In this document: piece after piece, positions 1 to 8,319 of the stretch
Layout of the letters: each line of letters begins with the position of its first letter
How positions within the stretch are numbered: position 1 is the stretch's first letter
Origin: Paracoccaceae bacterium
Lineage (GTDB): Bacteria; Pseudomonadota; Alphaproteobacteria; Rhodobacterales; Rhodobacteraceae
Reading direction: 5' to 3'
Length of the DNA: 64,000 nucleotides
Assembly: GCA_018222585.1 (NCBI GenBank)
Contig: JAAFAB010000008.1
Coordinates: 1-64,000 of the forward strand
Program-made: the position numbers and the translations under genes
The notes under the pieces: model-generated
What the model was told of the DNA's origin: nothing
Seen by the model: only the letters and a program-made list of their open reading frames with translations
Databases searched by the model: none

Positions 1-25
1 CGCCTCAGCGCCGCCGGTGAGGGGG

Positions 26-54
26 GTTCTACGGTTAGTGCGGGGCACCCGCAA
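26..54 (-). promoter_or_regulatory. Putative rRNA-operon-type promoter firing leftwards out of the window
   Basis: On the minus strand a -35 hexamer TTGCGG (49-54) and a -10 hexamer TAGAAC (26-31) are separated by 17 bp. An A/T-rich stretch (about 57-140) lies just upstream, like an UP element. From memory, the arrangement and the bases after -10 resemble the leader of Rhodobacteraceae rRNA operons. The transcribed region would lie left of position 1, so the rRNA identity is inference; the promoter-like spacing is visible. Confidence 0.4.
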
Positions 55-641
55 GTGGTTTTTCAAAGAAAATCCGAGATTTCCGCGAGAAATCGAAAAA
101 TACATTAATTACAATACGTTACAGGATCAATTTTCTGCTCGGCCAGAGAAGATCCGCGGTTGAAGCCAGCTCTCCCGGCGACTCGTTCCAGCCTATAGGG
201 GGTTATCCACCGAGTTATCCTCAGCCACACGGGGAATCTGCCCGGAATCGGGACCGAGTCACCTGCGACTCCCTCGGCGTCCTCCCGAATCCGGGCCCTG
301 GGCGAGTCGACGGCCTGGAATCGCCGCATCCGGCGGTCGGGGCTTTGTCCGCCCTCGGGAAGCGTCCCTGTTCCAGCCCCCCCCTCCTCTACCCCCACTC
401 GAAGCAGATACCGGAAAGACGCCTGCGCGGGCATGAGGGGCGCGCCTCCGTCCTACTCGGCAGTTGCCGGACCAGGACGGTGCCGGTGGAATTGCCTCAG
501 GCGAGACCCCCGGGAAGAGCAATCGGCTCGGGCACAGACGGATGCACCGGCATTGATCGCCACATGGGGAAGAGGAGTGGGATGACCTGCGGGGCCCCTG
601 TCGCGCGCCCGGGCCCGGAAAGATCACGGCCGAGAAACGAC
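55..641. other. Gene-free stretch with two DnaA-box-like sites
   Basis: I see no convincing gene here: the open frames on both strands give arginine/proline-rich translations with no recognisable domain. Two DnaA-box-like 9-mers in the same orientation, TTATCCACC (203-211) and TTATCCTCA (215-223), lie 12 bp apart, each with one mismatch to TTATCCACA. The left third is A/T-rich. It most likely serves as upstream control DNA of the leftward promoter at 26-54. Confidence 0.4.
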
Positions 642-665
642 AAAGGCGCCCCAAGGGGCGCCTTT
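642..665 (-). terminator. Hairpin terminator after tRNA-Pro
   Basis: A perfect inverted repeat AAAGGCGCCCC-tt-GGGGCGCCTTT lies immediately downstream of the tRNA on the minus strand. The right arm ends in T residues, so it can act as an intrinsic terminator. Confidence 0.7.
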
Positions 666-672
666 TGTAAAT

Positions 673-749
673 TGGTCGGAGCGAGAGGATTCGAACCTCC
701 GGCCCCTGCCTCCCGAAGACAGTGCTCTACCAGGCTGAGCTACGCTCCG
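673..749 (-). tRNA. tRNA-Pro (anticodon CGG)
   Basis: This is a complete 77-nt cloverleaf on the minus strand. The acceptor stem is CGGAGCG/CGCTCCG, followed by discriminator A and an encoded CCA. The D-arm is GCTC..GAGC. The anticodon stem CTGTC/GGCAG holds the loop TTCGGGA, giving anticodon CGG, which reads proline codon CCG. The T-arm is GGAGG-TTCGAAT-CCTCT. The C1-G72 pair is the proline tRNA identity pair. A hairpin terminator follows. Confidence 0.96.
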
Positions 750-832
750 ACCGTGCAGCGCGATCTATCCTCCCCCGTAAGGCTTGGCAAGAGAGAATCC
801 GCCTTGCCCGTGTCCAAGTCAGTGCCAGCAGA

Positions 833-1816
833 TCAGGCGCGTCGGCCGTCCGGTTGCTCGTCCTGCCGCCGCGTGGCCGAACGCATCCGCATCAACGGGC
901 CGATCCGCAGCGCCGCCGGGGTGCCCGTCCGGTTGCGGCTGCGCAGCACCGGCTGTTTCGAGCTGCCGCCCTGGCGCGATTCCCGGATGACGATGTAAAG
1001 GCCCGACCCGATGATCAGCACCGAACCGGCGGCGACGTTCGTCCCCGGGAACTCGTCAAACAGCAGCCAGCCGTAGAAGGTGGCCCAGAGGATCTGGGAA
1101 TACTGCATCGGGGCGACCAGCGCGGCCTCGCTGTTGCGATAGGCCGAGATCATGAACAGCATGGCGACGACCGACAGCAGGGCGATGGCGAAGAAGCCGC
1201 CCATGTGCAGCGCCGGAACGGGCTTGTAGTAGAAGGGCATCAGCGCGCCCATCAGGACGAAGTTGGCCAGCAGAGGGTAGATCAGCATCACCACGTTGCG
1301 CTCTTCCTTGCCGATCTTGCGCACGATGACCGACGACAGCGCACCGCAGGCCGCCCCCGCCATGGCGGCGAAGTGGCCGGGCCCCAGGGCGGCATTGCCC
1401 GGCTGCAGCACCACGCCGACTCCGATCAGCCCGACGATCACCGCCAGCCAGCGGCGCAGGCGCACCTTCTCGCCCAGGATCGGGATCGACAGCACCGTGA
1501 TCAGCAGGGGCGAGGCGAAGAGGATGGCATAGGTGTCGGCCATGGGCAGCACCGAGAAGGCATAGTAGCCGCAGCCTGCCGCGACCACCGAGGCCAGGGT
1601 GCGCAGCAGCATCCACCAGGGATGCTCGGGGCGCAGGGTGCCGGGGCGGGCGTCGCGGATCAGGATGACCGAGGTGAGCGGGAAGCTCATCAGCACCGTC
1701 AGCCAGACCATCTGGAAGGCCGAGTAATTGCCGCCGAGGATCTTGATGATCGCGTCATGGCCCGAAAAGATCGCGAAGGCCACCAGGGCAAAGCCTATCC
1801 CGCGTGTCGATCCCAT
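833..1816 (-). CDS. DMT-superfamily (EamA) inner-membrane transporter
   Basis: A 327-residue, very hydrophobic protein with the two-fold repeat expected of ten-helix EamA exporters. The first helix begins right after a short MGSTRG N-terminus, and the motif GEKVRLRRWLAVIVGLIG is the usual end-of-repeat signature. A cytoplasmic basic tail (about 35 residues, RSRNRTG... onward) follows. I chose the ATG at 1816 because GGAGGTG sits 7-8 bases upstream; an in-frame TTG at 1831 overlaps that ribosome binding site. The substrate cannot be read from sequence. It lies after leuB on the same strand, with a 12-bp palindrome in the spacer. Confidence 0.85.
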   Translation of the reverse strand: MGSTRGIGFALVAFAIFSGHDAIIKILGGNYSAFQMVWLTVLMSFPLTSVILIRDARPGTLRPEHPWWMLLRTLASVVAAGCGYYAFSVLPMADTYAILFASPLLITVLSIPILGEKVRLRRWLAVIVGLIGVGVVLQPGNAALGPGHFAAMAGAACGALSSVIVRKIGKEERNVVMLIYPLLANFVLMGALMPFYYKPVPALHMGGFFAIALLSVVAMLFMISAYRNSEAALVAPMQYSQILWATFYGWLLFDEFPGTNVAAGSVLIIGSGLYIVIRESRQGGSSKQPVLRSRNRTGTPAALRIGPLMRMRSATRRQDEQPDGRRA

Positions 1817-1899
1817 CTGCCCCACCTCCAAAAGAAAACCCTTCCCGCCACTATGAGGCGGAAAGGGTCGAAGGCAAGCGGCGCCCCGGCAAAAGCGGG

Positions 1900-1911
1900 G
1901 TTACCGGTAAC
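1900..1911. promoter_or_regulatory. Perfect 12-bp palindrome GTTACCGGTAAC
   Basis: A perfect inverted repeat in the 104-bp gap between leuB and the downstream EamA transporter, 84 bp before the transporter start. It could be an operator for the exporter; no regulator can be named. Confidence 0.3.
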
Positions 1912-1920
1912 AGTCTTGTC

Positions 1921-3024
1921 TTAGAGGCTCGCCTCAAGGGCGGCGACCACGGCATCGCCCATCTCGGAGGTCGAAGCCGGGGTGCGGCCTTCCTCGTTCA
2001 GCAGGTCTGCGGTGCGGACGCCATCGGCCAGCACCTTTTCGACCGCCTGCTCCAAGCGGGTGGCCTCGTCGCCGAGGTCGAAGGAGTAGCGCAGCGCCAT
2101 GGCGAAGCTGAGGATGCAGGCGCAGGGGTTGGCCTTGCCCTGGCCGGCGATGTCGGGGGCCGAGCCGTGCACCGGCTCGTACAGTGCCTTGGGACGGCCG
2201 TTGGCCATCGGGGCGCCCAGCGAGGCCGAGGGCAGCATCCCGAGCGAGCCGGTCAGCATGGCGGCGAGATCCGACAGCAGGTCGCCGAACAGGTTGTCGG
2301 TGACGATCACGTCGAACTGCTTGGGCCAGCGGGTCAGCTGCATGGCGCCGGCATCGGCGTACATGTGCGACAGCTCGACCTCGGGGTAGTCCTTGCCGAC
2401 CTCGGTGACGACTTCGCGCCACAGGATGCCGGATTCCATCACGTTGGCCTTTTCCATCGAACAGAGCTTCTTGCCCCGCTTCATGGCAAGCTCGAAGGCG
2501 GAACGGGCCGCACGGTCGATCTCGCTTTCGGTGTAGCGCTGCGTGTTGATGCCGACGCGCTCGTTGCCTTCCTCGATGATTCCGCGCGGCTCACCGAAGT
2601 AGACGCCCGAGGTCAGCTCGCGCACGATCATGATGTCGAGACCGGCGACCACGTCCTTCTTCAGAGACGAGAAGTCGGCCAGGGCGTCGAAGCACTGGGC
2701 CGGGCGCAGGTTGGAATAGAGGTCCATTTCCTTGCGCAGGCGCAGCAGGCCGCGCTCGGGCTTCACCGAGAAGTCCAGCACGTCGTACTTGGGGCCGCCG
2801 ACGGCGCCCAGCAGGACGGCGTCGACTTCCTGGGCCTTGGCCATGGTGTCGTCATGCAGCGGCGTGCCGTGCTTGTCGTAGGCAGCGCCGCCCACCAGGT
2901 CTTCGGACACGTCGAAGACAACGCCCCGCTTGGCGCCGAACCAGTCGATGACCTTGCGCACTTCGGCCATGACTTCCGGGCCGATCCCGTCACCGGGGAG
3001 GATAAGGAGCGAGGGGTTGCTCAT
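1921..3024 (-). CDS. leuB: 3-isopropylmalate dehydrogenase
   Basis: A 367-residue cytoplasmic NAD-dependent oxidoreductase that converts 3-isopropylmalate to 2-oxoisocaproate, the last dedicated dehydrogenase step of leucine synthesis. It opens with the family N-terminus [17 protein letters not shown]. The Mg/substrate segment [19 protein letters not shown] and the NAD-binding segment [15 protein letters not shown] are both present. The ATG at 3024 follows AGGA and matches family length; the frame stays open upstream but that extension has no family similarity. It lies at the end of a run that starts with leuC and leuD but is separated from them by three unrelated membrane or exported protein genes. 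Confidence 0.97.
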   Translation of the reverse strand: MSNPSLLILPGDGIGPEVMAEVRKVIDWFGAKRGVVFDVSEDLVGGAAYDKHGTPLHDDTMAKAQEVDAVLLGAVGGPKYDVLDFSVKPERGLLRLRKEMDLYSNLRPAQCFDALADFSSLKKDVVAGLDIMIVRELTSGVYFGEPRGIIEEGNERVGINTQRYTESEIDRAARSAFELAMKRGKKLCSMEKANVMESGILWREVVTEVGKDYPEVELSHMYADAGAMQLTRWPKQFDVIVTDNLFGDLLSDLAAMLTGSLGMLPSASLGAPMANGRPKALYEPVHGSAPDIAGQGKANPCACILSFAMALRYSFDLGDEATRLEQAVEKVLADGVRTADLLNEEGRTPASTSEMGDAVVAALEASL

Positions 3025-3228
3025 GAGGGGGGTCCTTCCTGATCTCTTTGCCGCTCTCGGGTAGCCGGGGCAGGCGGAAAGATCAAGAAACGAAAGGTTT
3101 GCGCCAACGCCATCGCCGGGGTGCGTTGCGGTGACCTTGGGCCGATCCTGTCCCCGCCCAGGTTGCCCCCGTCCTGTTGCGCGCTGACCTTGGACCCCGG
3201 CGTAGGGTGGGTGACACCCCACCTGCCC

Positions 3229-4239
3229 CTATGGCAGATCCATATCCACCCAGACCAGCCGGTGCCGGCTCGCCACCGCGACCTCCTTCGCCAGCGCCTC
3301 CCCCTCCTTCGGCCAGAAGACTCCGCTGCCGAGGACCCGCAGCCCGAGGGCGGGCAGGACATAGTCCACCCGCAAACGTCCCGGTCCCGGGCTTGGCCAG
3401 TCGACCGTCGCCTGTGCCTGCGGCCCCTCCGCCCCCGGTCGAACCGGCGCGGGGTCCTGCAGGCGCGGATCCTCCAGAAGGCCACGGATCGCCTCGCGCC
3501 TGCCCTCGCTCAGATGCGGATCCAGGTTGGCGCCGCCGAGAATGACGAAAGGCGCGGGCAGGTTGCCCGGCAGGGCTCCGGCCATCAGGCGCTGCCAGAA
3601 TAGGATCTCGTCATGGTTGCGCCGCCCGTTGCGGTCCTCGGGTCCGTCGAAGACCGGCGGCGTGGCCTTGAAGATGCCAAGATGCAGCCTGGCGCCCGGC
3701 AGGTCGACCGGCAGCACCCAGTGCGCCGTCGAGGACAGACGCTGGACCCCGGTGCCGGGATCGTCTCCGCGCATCAGGGTGCCGGGCAGCTCCCGCCAGA
3801 GCAGCGCAGAATGATCCTGGACGGCGCCAAGCGGATGGCGAGACAGCACCGCCAGGCCGCCCTCGCCGGTGAAACGCCCGAAGCCCTGGGCATCGCGGGC
3901 CTCGCCAAGCCGGCCATTGCCGTCGATATCCAGCCCCGTCGGCATCCCGGCATTGGGCTCTGCGGTGAAGAAATACGGATAGGGCGCTGCCAGCGCCGCG
4001 TTCAGCGCCTGCAGGCCGCGCGCCTCGGCATCCCAGTCGATGCCCGCCAGCACCAGCACATCCGGCGCCACCGCAGCGATCACCCGCAGCACGGCGGCAA
4101 CCTGCGGGTCTTCACCGCCGAGGACGTCCTGCAGCATCAGCGCCGGGCCATCGCGGGCCAGTTCGACATCGTAGTAGGCCAGCCGCAGCGGCTCGGCCCG
4201 CAGCGGGGCGGCGCCGAGGAGCAGCAGCGACAGGAGCAA
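3229..4239 (-). CDS. Exported endonuclease/exonuclease/phosphatase-like protein with altered active site
   Basis: About 336 residues of the endonuclease/exonuclease/phosphatase (EEP) fold. A leucine-rich N-terminus ending LLGAAPLRA looks like a signal peptide. Fold landmarks visible are PDVLVLAGIDWD, VLSRHP, the block ILGGANLDPH, RLRVDYVLP and a C-terminal RHRLVWVDMDL. In active EEP enzymes the central block reads G-D-x-N; here it is GGAN (codons checked), so the usual Asp is Gly, and the Glu/Gln after the first strand is Ala. Hydrolytic activity is therefore doubtful. The start is uncertain: a TTG at 4239 just after the upstream stop gives the shortest signal peptide, and CTG at 4245 would overlap that stop. 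Confidence 0.7.
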   Translation of the reverse strand: MLLSLLLLGAAPLRAEPLRLAYYDVELARDGPALMLQDVLGGEDPQVAAVLRVIAAVAPDVLVLAGIDWDAEARGLQALNAALAAPYPYFFTAEPNAGMPTGLDIDGNGRLGEARDAQGFGRFTGEGGLAVLSRHPLGAVQDHSALLWRELPGTLMRGDDPGTGVQRLSSTAHWVLPVDLPGARLHLGIFKATPPVFDGPEDRNGRRNHDEILFWQRLMAGALPGNLPAPFVILGGANLDPHLSEGRREAIRGLLEDPRLQDPAPVRPGAEGPQAQATVDWPSPGPGRLRVDYVLPALGLRVLGSGVFWPKEGEALAKEVAVASRHRLVWVDMDLP

Positions 4240-4241
4240 GA

Positions 4242-5081
4242 TCAGGTGGCCAGGATGCCTTCGGCCTTGGCGGCGGCGTAGGTGCGGCGGCGCTTGGCCT
4301 CGACCATGGCCGCGACCCGGGCCAGGGCCACGCCGCGCATGATCAGGTTTGCCGGAAGGAAGGCCCATGCCACCATCGTCCAGATCAGGGTCTGCGGCAG
4401 CGCCAGCGCGTGCAGATCCACCACCGGCAGAAGGAAGCGCACCGCCACCGGAGCCAGGAATGGCATGAGGAAGCCTAACAGGATGTTAACCACCGAGTCG
4501 CGCTTCAGCCGGGCCAGCACGTCGCCGCCCCCCGTGGGGTCGAAGAGCGGCAGGTTGATCCAGACATTGAAGGCGCCGTATTGCGCCGGCCAACCGTAGA
4601 CCCGCACCAGGATGCCGAAGCCGACGAGACCGCAGAGCGAGGTCAGGTAGGCGATGCCGGCGGCAGCCCGCACGGTCTCGATGAAGGCGGGACCCGCATC
4701 GGCGGGCAGCGCCAGGATGACCAGCCGCACCGGCGAATAGGGGAAGTCGACCGCGTTCACCAGCATCTGCCCGACCCGCTGCAACAGGTCCGAGATCGGC
4801 GAATCCAGCGCCGGGCCGGACTGGTAGACCGTCAGCAGCAGGATCATCCCGAAGGCGGTGAAGTAGCGCAGGCGGTTCACCGGCGGGGCGAAGCGGAATT
4901 CGATGATCGTGGGGAACTGGCTGTAGTATTCGATGAAGGTATAGAGAGCGCCCACCATGGCGACCAGCACAACGATCTGGGCGGCATCGGGAGAAACATC
5001 CGGCAGCAGCAGGGAGGGCGTGGCAATAGCCAGCGCAATCAGGATGGCGCGCATCAGCGCGCCCGTGATTCTCACGATCAC
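4242..5081 (-). CDS. Conserved multi-pass membrane protein of unknown function
   Basis: A 279-residue protein I do not recognise by name. It has about six hydrophobic segments: the N-terminal MRAILIALAIATPSLLL, then IVVLVAMVGALYTFI, FGMILLLTVY, a segment near GIAYLTSLCGLVGFGILV, LLGFLMPFLAPVAVRFLL, and IWTMVAWAFLPANLIM. The C-terminal tail is basic and Ala-rich. I chose the GTG at 5081 because AAGGA precedes it by about nine bases; the open frame upstream is polar, has repetitive His/Arg content and lacks a better start. The stop nearly abuts the EEP-like gene, so the two are probably co-expressed. Function inside the leu cluster is unknown. Confidence 0.75.
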   Translation of the reverse strand: MIVRITGALMRAILIALAIATPSLLLPDVSPDAAQIVVLVAMVGALYTFIEYYSQFPTIIEFRFAPPVNRLRYFTAFGMILLLTVYQSGPALDSPISDLLQRVGQMLVNAVDFPYSPVRLVILALPADAGPAFIETVRAAAGIAYLTSLCGLVGFGILVRVYGWPAQYGAFNVWINLPLFDPTGGGDVLARLKRDSVVNILLGFLMPFLAPVAVRFLLPVVDLHALALPQTLIWTMVAWAFLPANLIMRGVALARVAAMVEAKRRRTYAAAKAEGILAT

Positions 5082-5350
5082 TGCTCGTCTTCCTTCAAAC
5101 TGGCCCGGGCGGGTGGTTCTGCGTCTGCCCGTGTTTCCACTTTGATGCCGCGTCATGCGGTCTGCCTCATTGTTGCCATGATGTTGCCGCCCTTTCGCCG
5201 CACGCTCAAGGATCCCTTTCACAAGACCCTGATAATGAGGCGAAATGCGGGCCAAACTGGTGCGATCTTGCATCATTTCAACGCTGCGGTCACCGGCGGC
5301 ACGACAGCAGGGAAAGGATAATCGTTTGCCACCAGGGGCTTGTTCGGGGC

Positions 5351-5869
5351 TCAGTATCCCCGCTGGCGGGTCATCAATCCGAAGGCCACCAGGCCGATTC
5401 CCTCGGCCAGCAGCTGAAGTCCCAGCAACAGACCCAGGAAGGCGCCGGTCGAGGCCCCCATGTCAAACAGCACGATGCTGCCGACCACGACCGAAGCCAG
5501 CCCCGAAAGCAGCACCAGCCAGAAATAGGGGGCGCCACGCAGGGCGAAGGACATCGTGGCACGCACCAGCCCGACGATCAGGAAGATCGCGCCGAGCAGC
5601 AGCGAGAGAGAGATCATCCCGGCCAGCGGGTTGTCCAGCAGCCAGACCCCGGCCACGATGGTCAGCACCGCCACGGCGGCATTCAGGAAACGGCCCTCGT
5701 GCGCCCCGGCCTTGAACAGGATCCACGCCTGCAGCACCCCCGACCCGAGGAAGACCACCCCCACGAGGGTGGTCACGGCGATGGAGGCGGCAAAGGGATT
5801 GGCAAGCGCAAGAAGGCCGAAGATCGTCAGAAGCAATCCGATGCCCAGGAATGCATTCGAAAGTTTCAC
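5351..5869 (-). CDS. HdeD-family (DUF308) membrane protein
   Basis: A 172-residue inner-membrane protein built of hydrophobic helices arranged as pairs, the DUF308/HdeD pattern. HdeD in enterobacteria is linked to acid resistance at high cell density; the role here is not established. Helices are visible at FLGIGLLLTIFGLLAL, ITTLVGVVFLG-like, AVAVLTIVAGVWLL, LLLGAIFLIVGLV, FWLVLLSGLASVVVGSIVLF and LGLLLGLQLLAEGIGLVAFG. The GTG at 5869 is preceded by GGAGG with a six-base gap, which fixes the start. It follows the hairpin after leuD and probably has reduced read-through from leuCD. Confidence 0.8.
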   Translation of the reverse strand: MKLSNAFLGIGLLLTIFGLLALANPFAASIAVTTLVGVVFLGSGVLQAWILFKAGAHEGRFLNAAVAVLTIVAGVWLLDNPLAGMISLSLLLGAIFLIVGLVRATMSFALRGAPYFWLVLLSGLASVVVGSIVLFDMGASTGAFLGLLLGLQLLAEGIGLVAFGLMTRQRGY

Positions 5870-5962
5870 CTGGCACCTCCTTCCGAAGCGCTTCGATGGG
5901 CGGGGAAACATCCGCCGGTACTGCAACACTCGCTCCGATGTACCGCAGGAGATCCGCAACGC

Positions 5963-5984
5963 AAAGGGGCCCGAAGGCCCCTTT
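5963..5984 (-). terminator. Hairpin after leuD
   Basis: A perfect stem AAAGGGGCC with loop cgaa/ttcg and right arm GGCCCCTTT, 26 bp past the leuD stop. The T-tract is only three bases, so termination may be partial and allow some read-through into the downstream membrane genes. Confidence 0.55.
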
Positions 5985-6009
5985 GACTTTTGTTATTCGC
6001 TGTTCCCGA

Positions 6010-6615
6010 TCAGACCCAAGGGCGGGACTGCGCGATCTGGCCCTCGAAGGTGTCGATCGAGGCCGCTTTCTCCAGGGTCAGGCCGATGTCGTCGAGCCCC
6101 TCCAGAAGGCAATGCTTGCGGAAGGGGTCGATCTCGAAGGAGAAGCTCTCGCCTTCCGAGGTGGTGACGGTCTGGGCCTCCAGATCCACCTCGATGCGGG
6201 CGTTCTGGCCCTTCTCGGCATCCTTCATCAGCACGTCCACAACCTCTTGCGGCATCACGATGGGAAGCATCCCGTTCTTGAAGCAGTTGTTGTAGAAGAT
6301 GTCGGCGAAGGAGGTCGAGACGACCACCTTGATGCCGAAGTCCGCCAGCGCCCAGGGGGCGTGTTCGCGCGACGAGCCGCAGCCGAAGTTGTCACCGGCC
6401 ACGATGATCTGGCTTTCGCGGTAAGCGGGCTTGTTCAGGACGAAATCGGGGTTCTCGTTGCCCTCGTCGTCATAGCGCATTTCCGCAAAGGCGCTGACGC
6501 CCAGACCCGACCGCTTGATGGTCTTCAGGTACTGCTTCGGGATGATCATGTCGGTGTCGATGTTGACCAGCGGCATCGGCGCCGCGACGCCCGAGAACTT
6601 TTCGAACTTTTCCAT
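6010..6615 (-). CDS. leuD: 3-isopropylmalate dehydratase small subunit
   Basis: A 201-residue cytoplasmic subunit that pairs with LeuC to isomerise 2-isopropylmalate to 3-isopropylmalate. It begins [28 protein letters not shown], the typical LeuD N-terminus with the ID-T-D substrate segment. The segment [16 protein letters not shown], which forms part of the active site at the subunit interface, is intact. Twelve bases separate it from leuC, so the two are translated from one message in near-equal amounts. A hairpin follows the stop. Confidence 0.97.
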   Translation of the reverse strand: MEKFEKFSGVAAPMPLVNIDTDMIIPKQYLKTIKRSGLGVSAFAEMRYDDEGNENPDFVLNKPAYRESQIIVAGDNFGCGSSREHAPWALADFGIKVVVSTSFADIFYNNCFKNGMLPIVMPQEVVDVLMKDAEKGQNARIEVDLEAQTVTTSEGESFSFEIDPFRKHCLLEGLDDIGLTLEKAASIDTFEGQIAQSRPWV

Positions 6616-6627
6616 TTGGCTGGCTCC

Positions 6628-8049
6628 TCAGACGGCTTCTGCCGCGGTGAACTCGCGGATGTCGGTGATGCGGCCGGTGATCGCGGCGGCGGCGGCCATC
6701 GCGGGGCTCATCAGGTGGGTCCGGCCGCCGCGGCCCTGACGGCCCTCGAAGTTCCGGTTCGAGGTCGCGGCGCAGCGCTCGCCCGGGGCCAGCTGATCGG
6801 GGTTCATCGCCAGGCACATCGAGCAGCCCGCAAGGCGCCACTCGAAACCGGCCTCGGTGAAGATCTCGGCCAGCCCCTCTTCCTCGGCCTGGGCGCGGAC
6901 AAGGCCCGAGCCCGGCACGATCATCGCCCGCATCCCTTCCTTGATCTTGCGGCCCTTCAGCACTTCGGCCGCGGCGCGCAGATCCTCGATCCGGCCATTG
7001 GTGCACGAGCCGATGAAGACCGTGTCGATCTCGATGTCGGTCAGCTTCTGGCCCGGGGCCAGACCCATGTAGTCGAGCGAGCGCTTGGCCGCCTCGACCT
7101 TGCCACCCTTGAAGCTTTCGGGCGCGGGGACCTCGGCGGTCACCGGCAGGGCGTCCTCGGGCGAGGTGCCCCAGGTGACGGTCGGGGCGATATCCTCGCC
7201 ACGGATGGTCACGACCTTGTCCCAATGGGCGTCATCGTCGGAATAAAGGGTCTTCCACCAGTCCATCGCCGCTTCCCACTGGGCGCCCTTCGGCGCATGG
7301 GTGCGGCCCTTCACGTAGTCGAAGGTGGTCTGGTCGGGCGCGATCAGGCCGGCGCGGGCGCCGCCCTCGATGGCCATGTTGCAGATCGTCATCCGCCCTT
7401 CCATCGACAGCGAACGGATGGCCTCGCCGCAGTACTCGATGACATAGCCGGTGCCGCCGCCGGTGCCGGTGTGGCCGATGATGGTCAGCACGACGTCCTT
7501 GGCGGTGACGCCCGGGGCCAGCTTGCCGGTGATCTCGACCTTCATGTTCTTCGACTTGGACTGGATCAGCGTCTGGGTGGCCAGGACGTGTTCCACTTCC
7601 GAGGTGCCGATGCCATGGGCCAGCGCGCCGAAGGCGCCGTGGGTCGCGGTATGGCTGTCGCCGCAGACCACGGTCATGCCGGGCAGGGTCCAGCCGTTTT
7701 CGGGGCCGACGATATGCACGATGCCCTGGCGGATGTCCGAGACGGGGTAGTAATTGACGCCGAAGTCACGGGCGTTCTTGTCCAGCGCGGCCACCTGGAT
7801 GCGGCTGTCTTCGGGCATGGTCTCGGGATCGTCGCGGCCCGGCGTGGTCGGCACGTTGTGGTCCGGCACGGCGATGGTGCGTTCCGGGGCACGCACCTTG
7901 CGGCCCGACATGCGCAGACCCTCGAACGCCTGCGGCGAAGTCACCTCATGCACCAGGTGCCGGTCGATATAGAGCAGGCAGGTGCCGTCCTCGGCCTGGT
8001 GGACGACATGGGCGTCCCAGATCTTGTCATAGAGTGTCTTGGGGGACAT
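6628..8049 (-). CDS. leuC: 3-isopropylmalate dehydratase large subunit
   Basis: A 473-residue aconitase-family subunit carrying the 4Fe-4S cluster. Cluster ligands are visible as the Cys in [10 protein letters not shown] and the pair in [12 protein letters not shown]. The substrate segment [16 protein letters not shown] is also intact. The start at 8049 has GGGAGAGGA a few bases upstream. It is the first gene of the minus-strand leucine run. A short open frame (8127-8246) precedes it but is not leucine-rich, so classical leader-peptide attenuation is not apparent. Confidence 0.97.
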   Translation of the reverse strand: MSPKTLYDKIWDAHVVHQAEDGTCLLYIDRHLVHEVTSPQAFEGLRMSGRKVRAPERTIAVPDHNVPTTPGRDDPETMPEDSRIQVAALDKNARDFGVNYYPVSDIRQGIVHIVGPENGWTLPGMTVVCGDSHTATHGAFGALAHGIGTSEVEHVLATQTLIQSKSKNMKVEITGKLAPGVTAKDVVLTIIGHTGTGGGTGYVIEYCGEAIRSLSMEGRMTICNMAIEGGARAGLIAPDQTTFDYVKGRTHAPKGAQWEAAMDWWKTLYSDDDAHWDKVVTIRGEDIAPTVTWGTSPEDALPVTAEVPAPESFKGGKVEAAKRSLDYMGLAPGQKLTDIEIDTVFIGSCTNGRIEDLRAAAEVLKGRKIKEGMRAMIVPGSGLVRAQAEEEGLAEIFTEAGFEWRLAGCSMCLAMNPDQLAPGERCAATSNRNFEGRQGRGGRTHLMSPAMAAAAAITGRITDIREFTAAEAV

Positions 8050-8126
8050 GGGTCCTCTCCCTTGATGTTCGTGGAAATTCGCAAAATGGGAAGCGCGCGC
8101 CGCCGCTCAGGCAGTCGCGCCCGGCC

Positions 8127-8246
8127 TCATAGCTGGGCCAGGATCGTCAGCGTCGCGCCGAAGAAGCGCCAGGGCAGGCGCGCGCGGTCGTCCATGTCGA
8201 AAATCTGCGTCATGACCGCCCAGATACGCCTGTCTGCGGCTTTCAT
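8127..8246 (-). CDS. Possible 39-residue small protein upstream of leuC
   Basis: An open frame on the leuC strand, 77 bp upstream of leuC, reading MKAADRRIWAV, then MTQIFDMDD, RARLPWRFFG and ATLTILAQL. A second ATG at 8213 would give a 28-residue version. The C-terminal half is hydrophobic and could form one short membrane helix. The ribosome binding site is weak (GCGAGG). It is not leucine-rich. I do not recognise a family; it may be a genuine small membrane protein or a chance frame in the leuC leader. Confidence 0.3.
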   Translation of the reverse strand: MKAADRRIWAVMTQIFDMDDRARLPWRFFGATLTILAQL

Positions 8247-8319
8247 CAAGCCTCGCCGGATGCTGCGGCGCAGGAACCCGGGCCCCGGGGGCGCCGTTGA
8301 ACTGTCAAAGGAGATCACG

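Noticed and set aside
1-250. Chromosomal replication origin
   Set aside because: Two imperfect DnaA boxes and A/T-rich DNA are too little; no dnaA, parAB or gidA nearby and an rRNA promoter explains the layout better.
345-998. 217-codon open frame on plus across the tRNA-Pro
   Set aside because: It would cross the tRNA and its terminator and has no family-like content.
8050-8310. Leucine attenuator leader peptide before leuC
   Set aside because: The short frame upstream has only a few Leu codons and I see no terminator/antiterminator pair.
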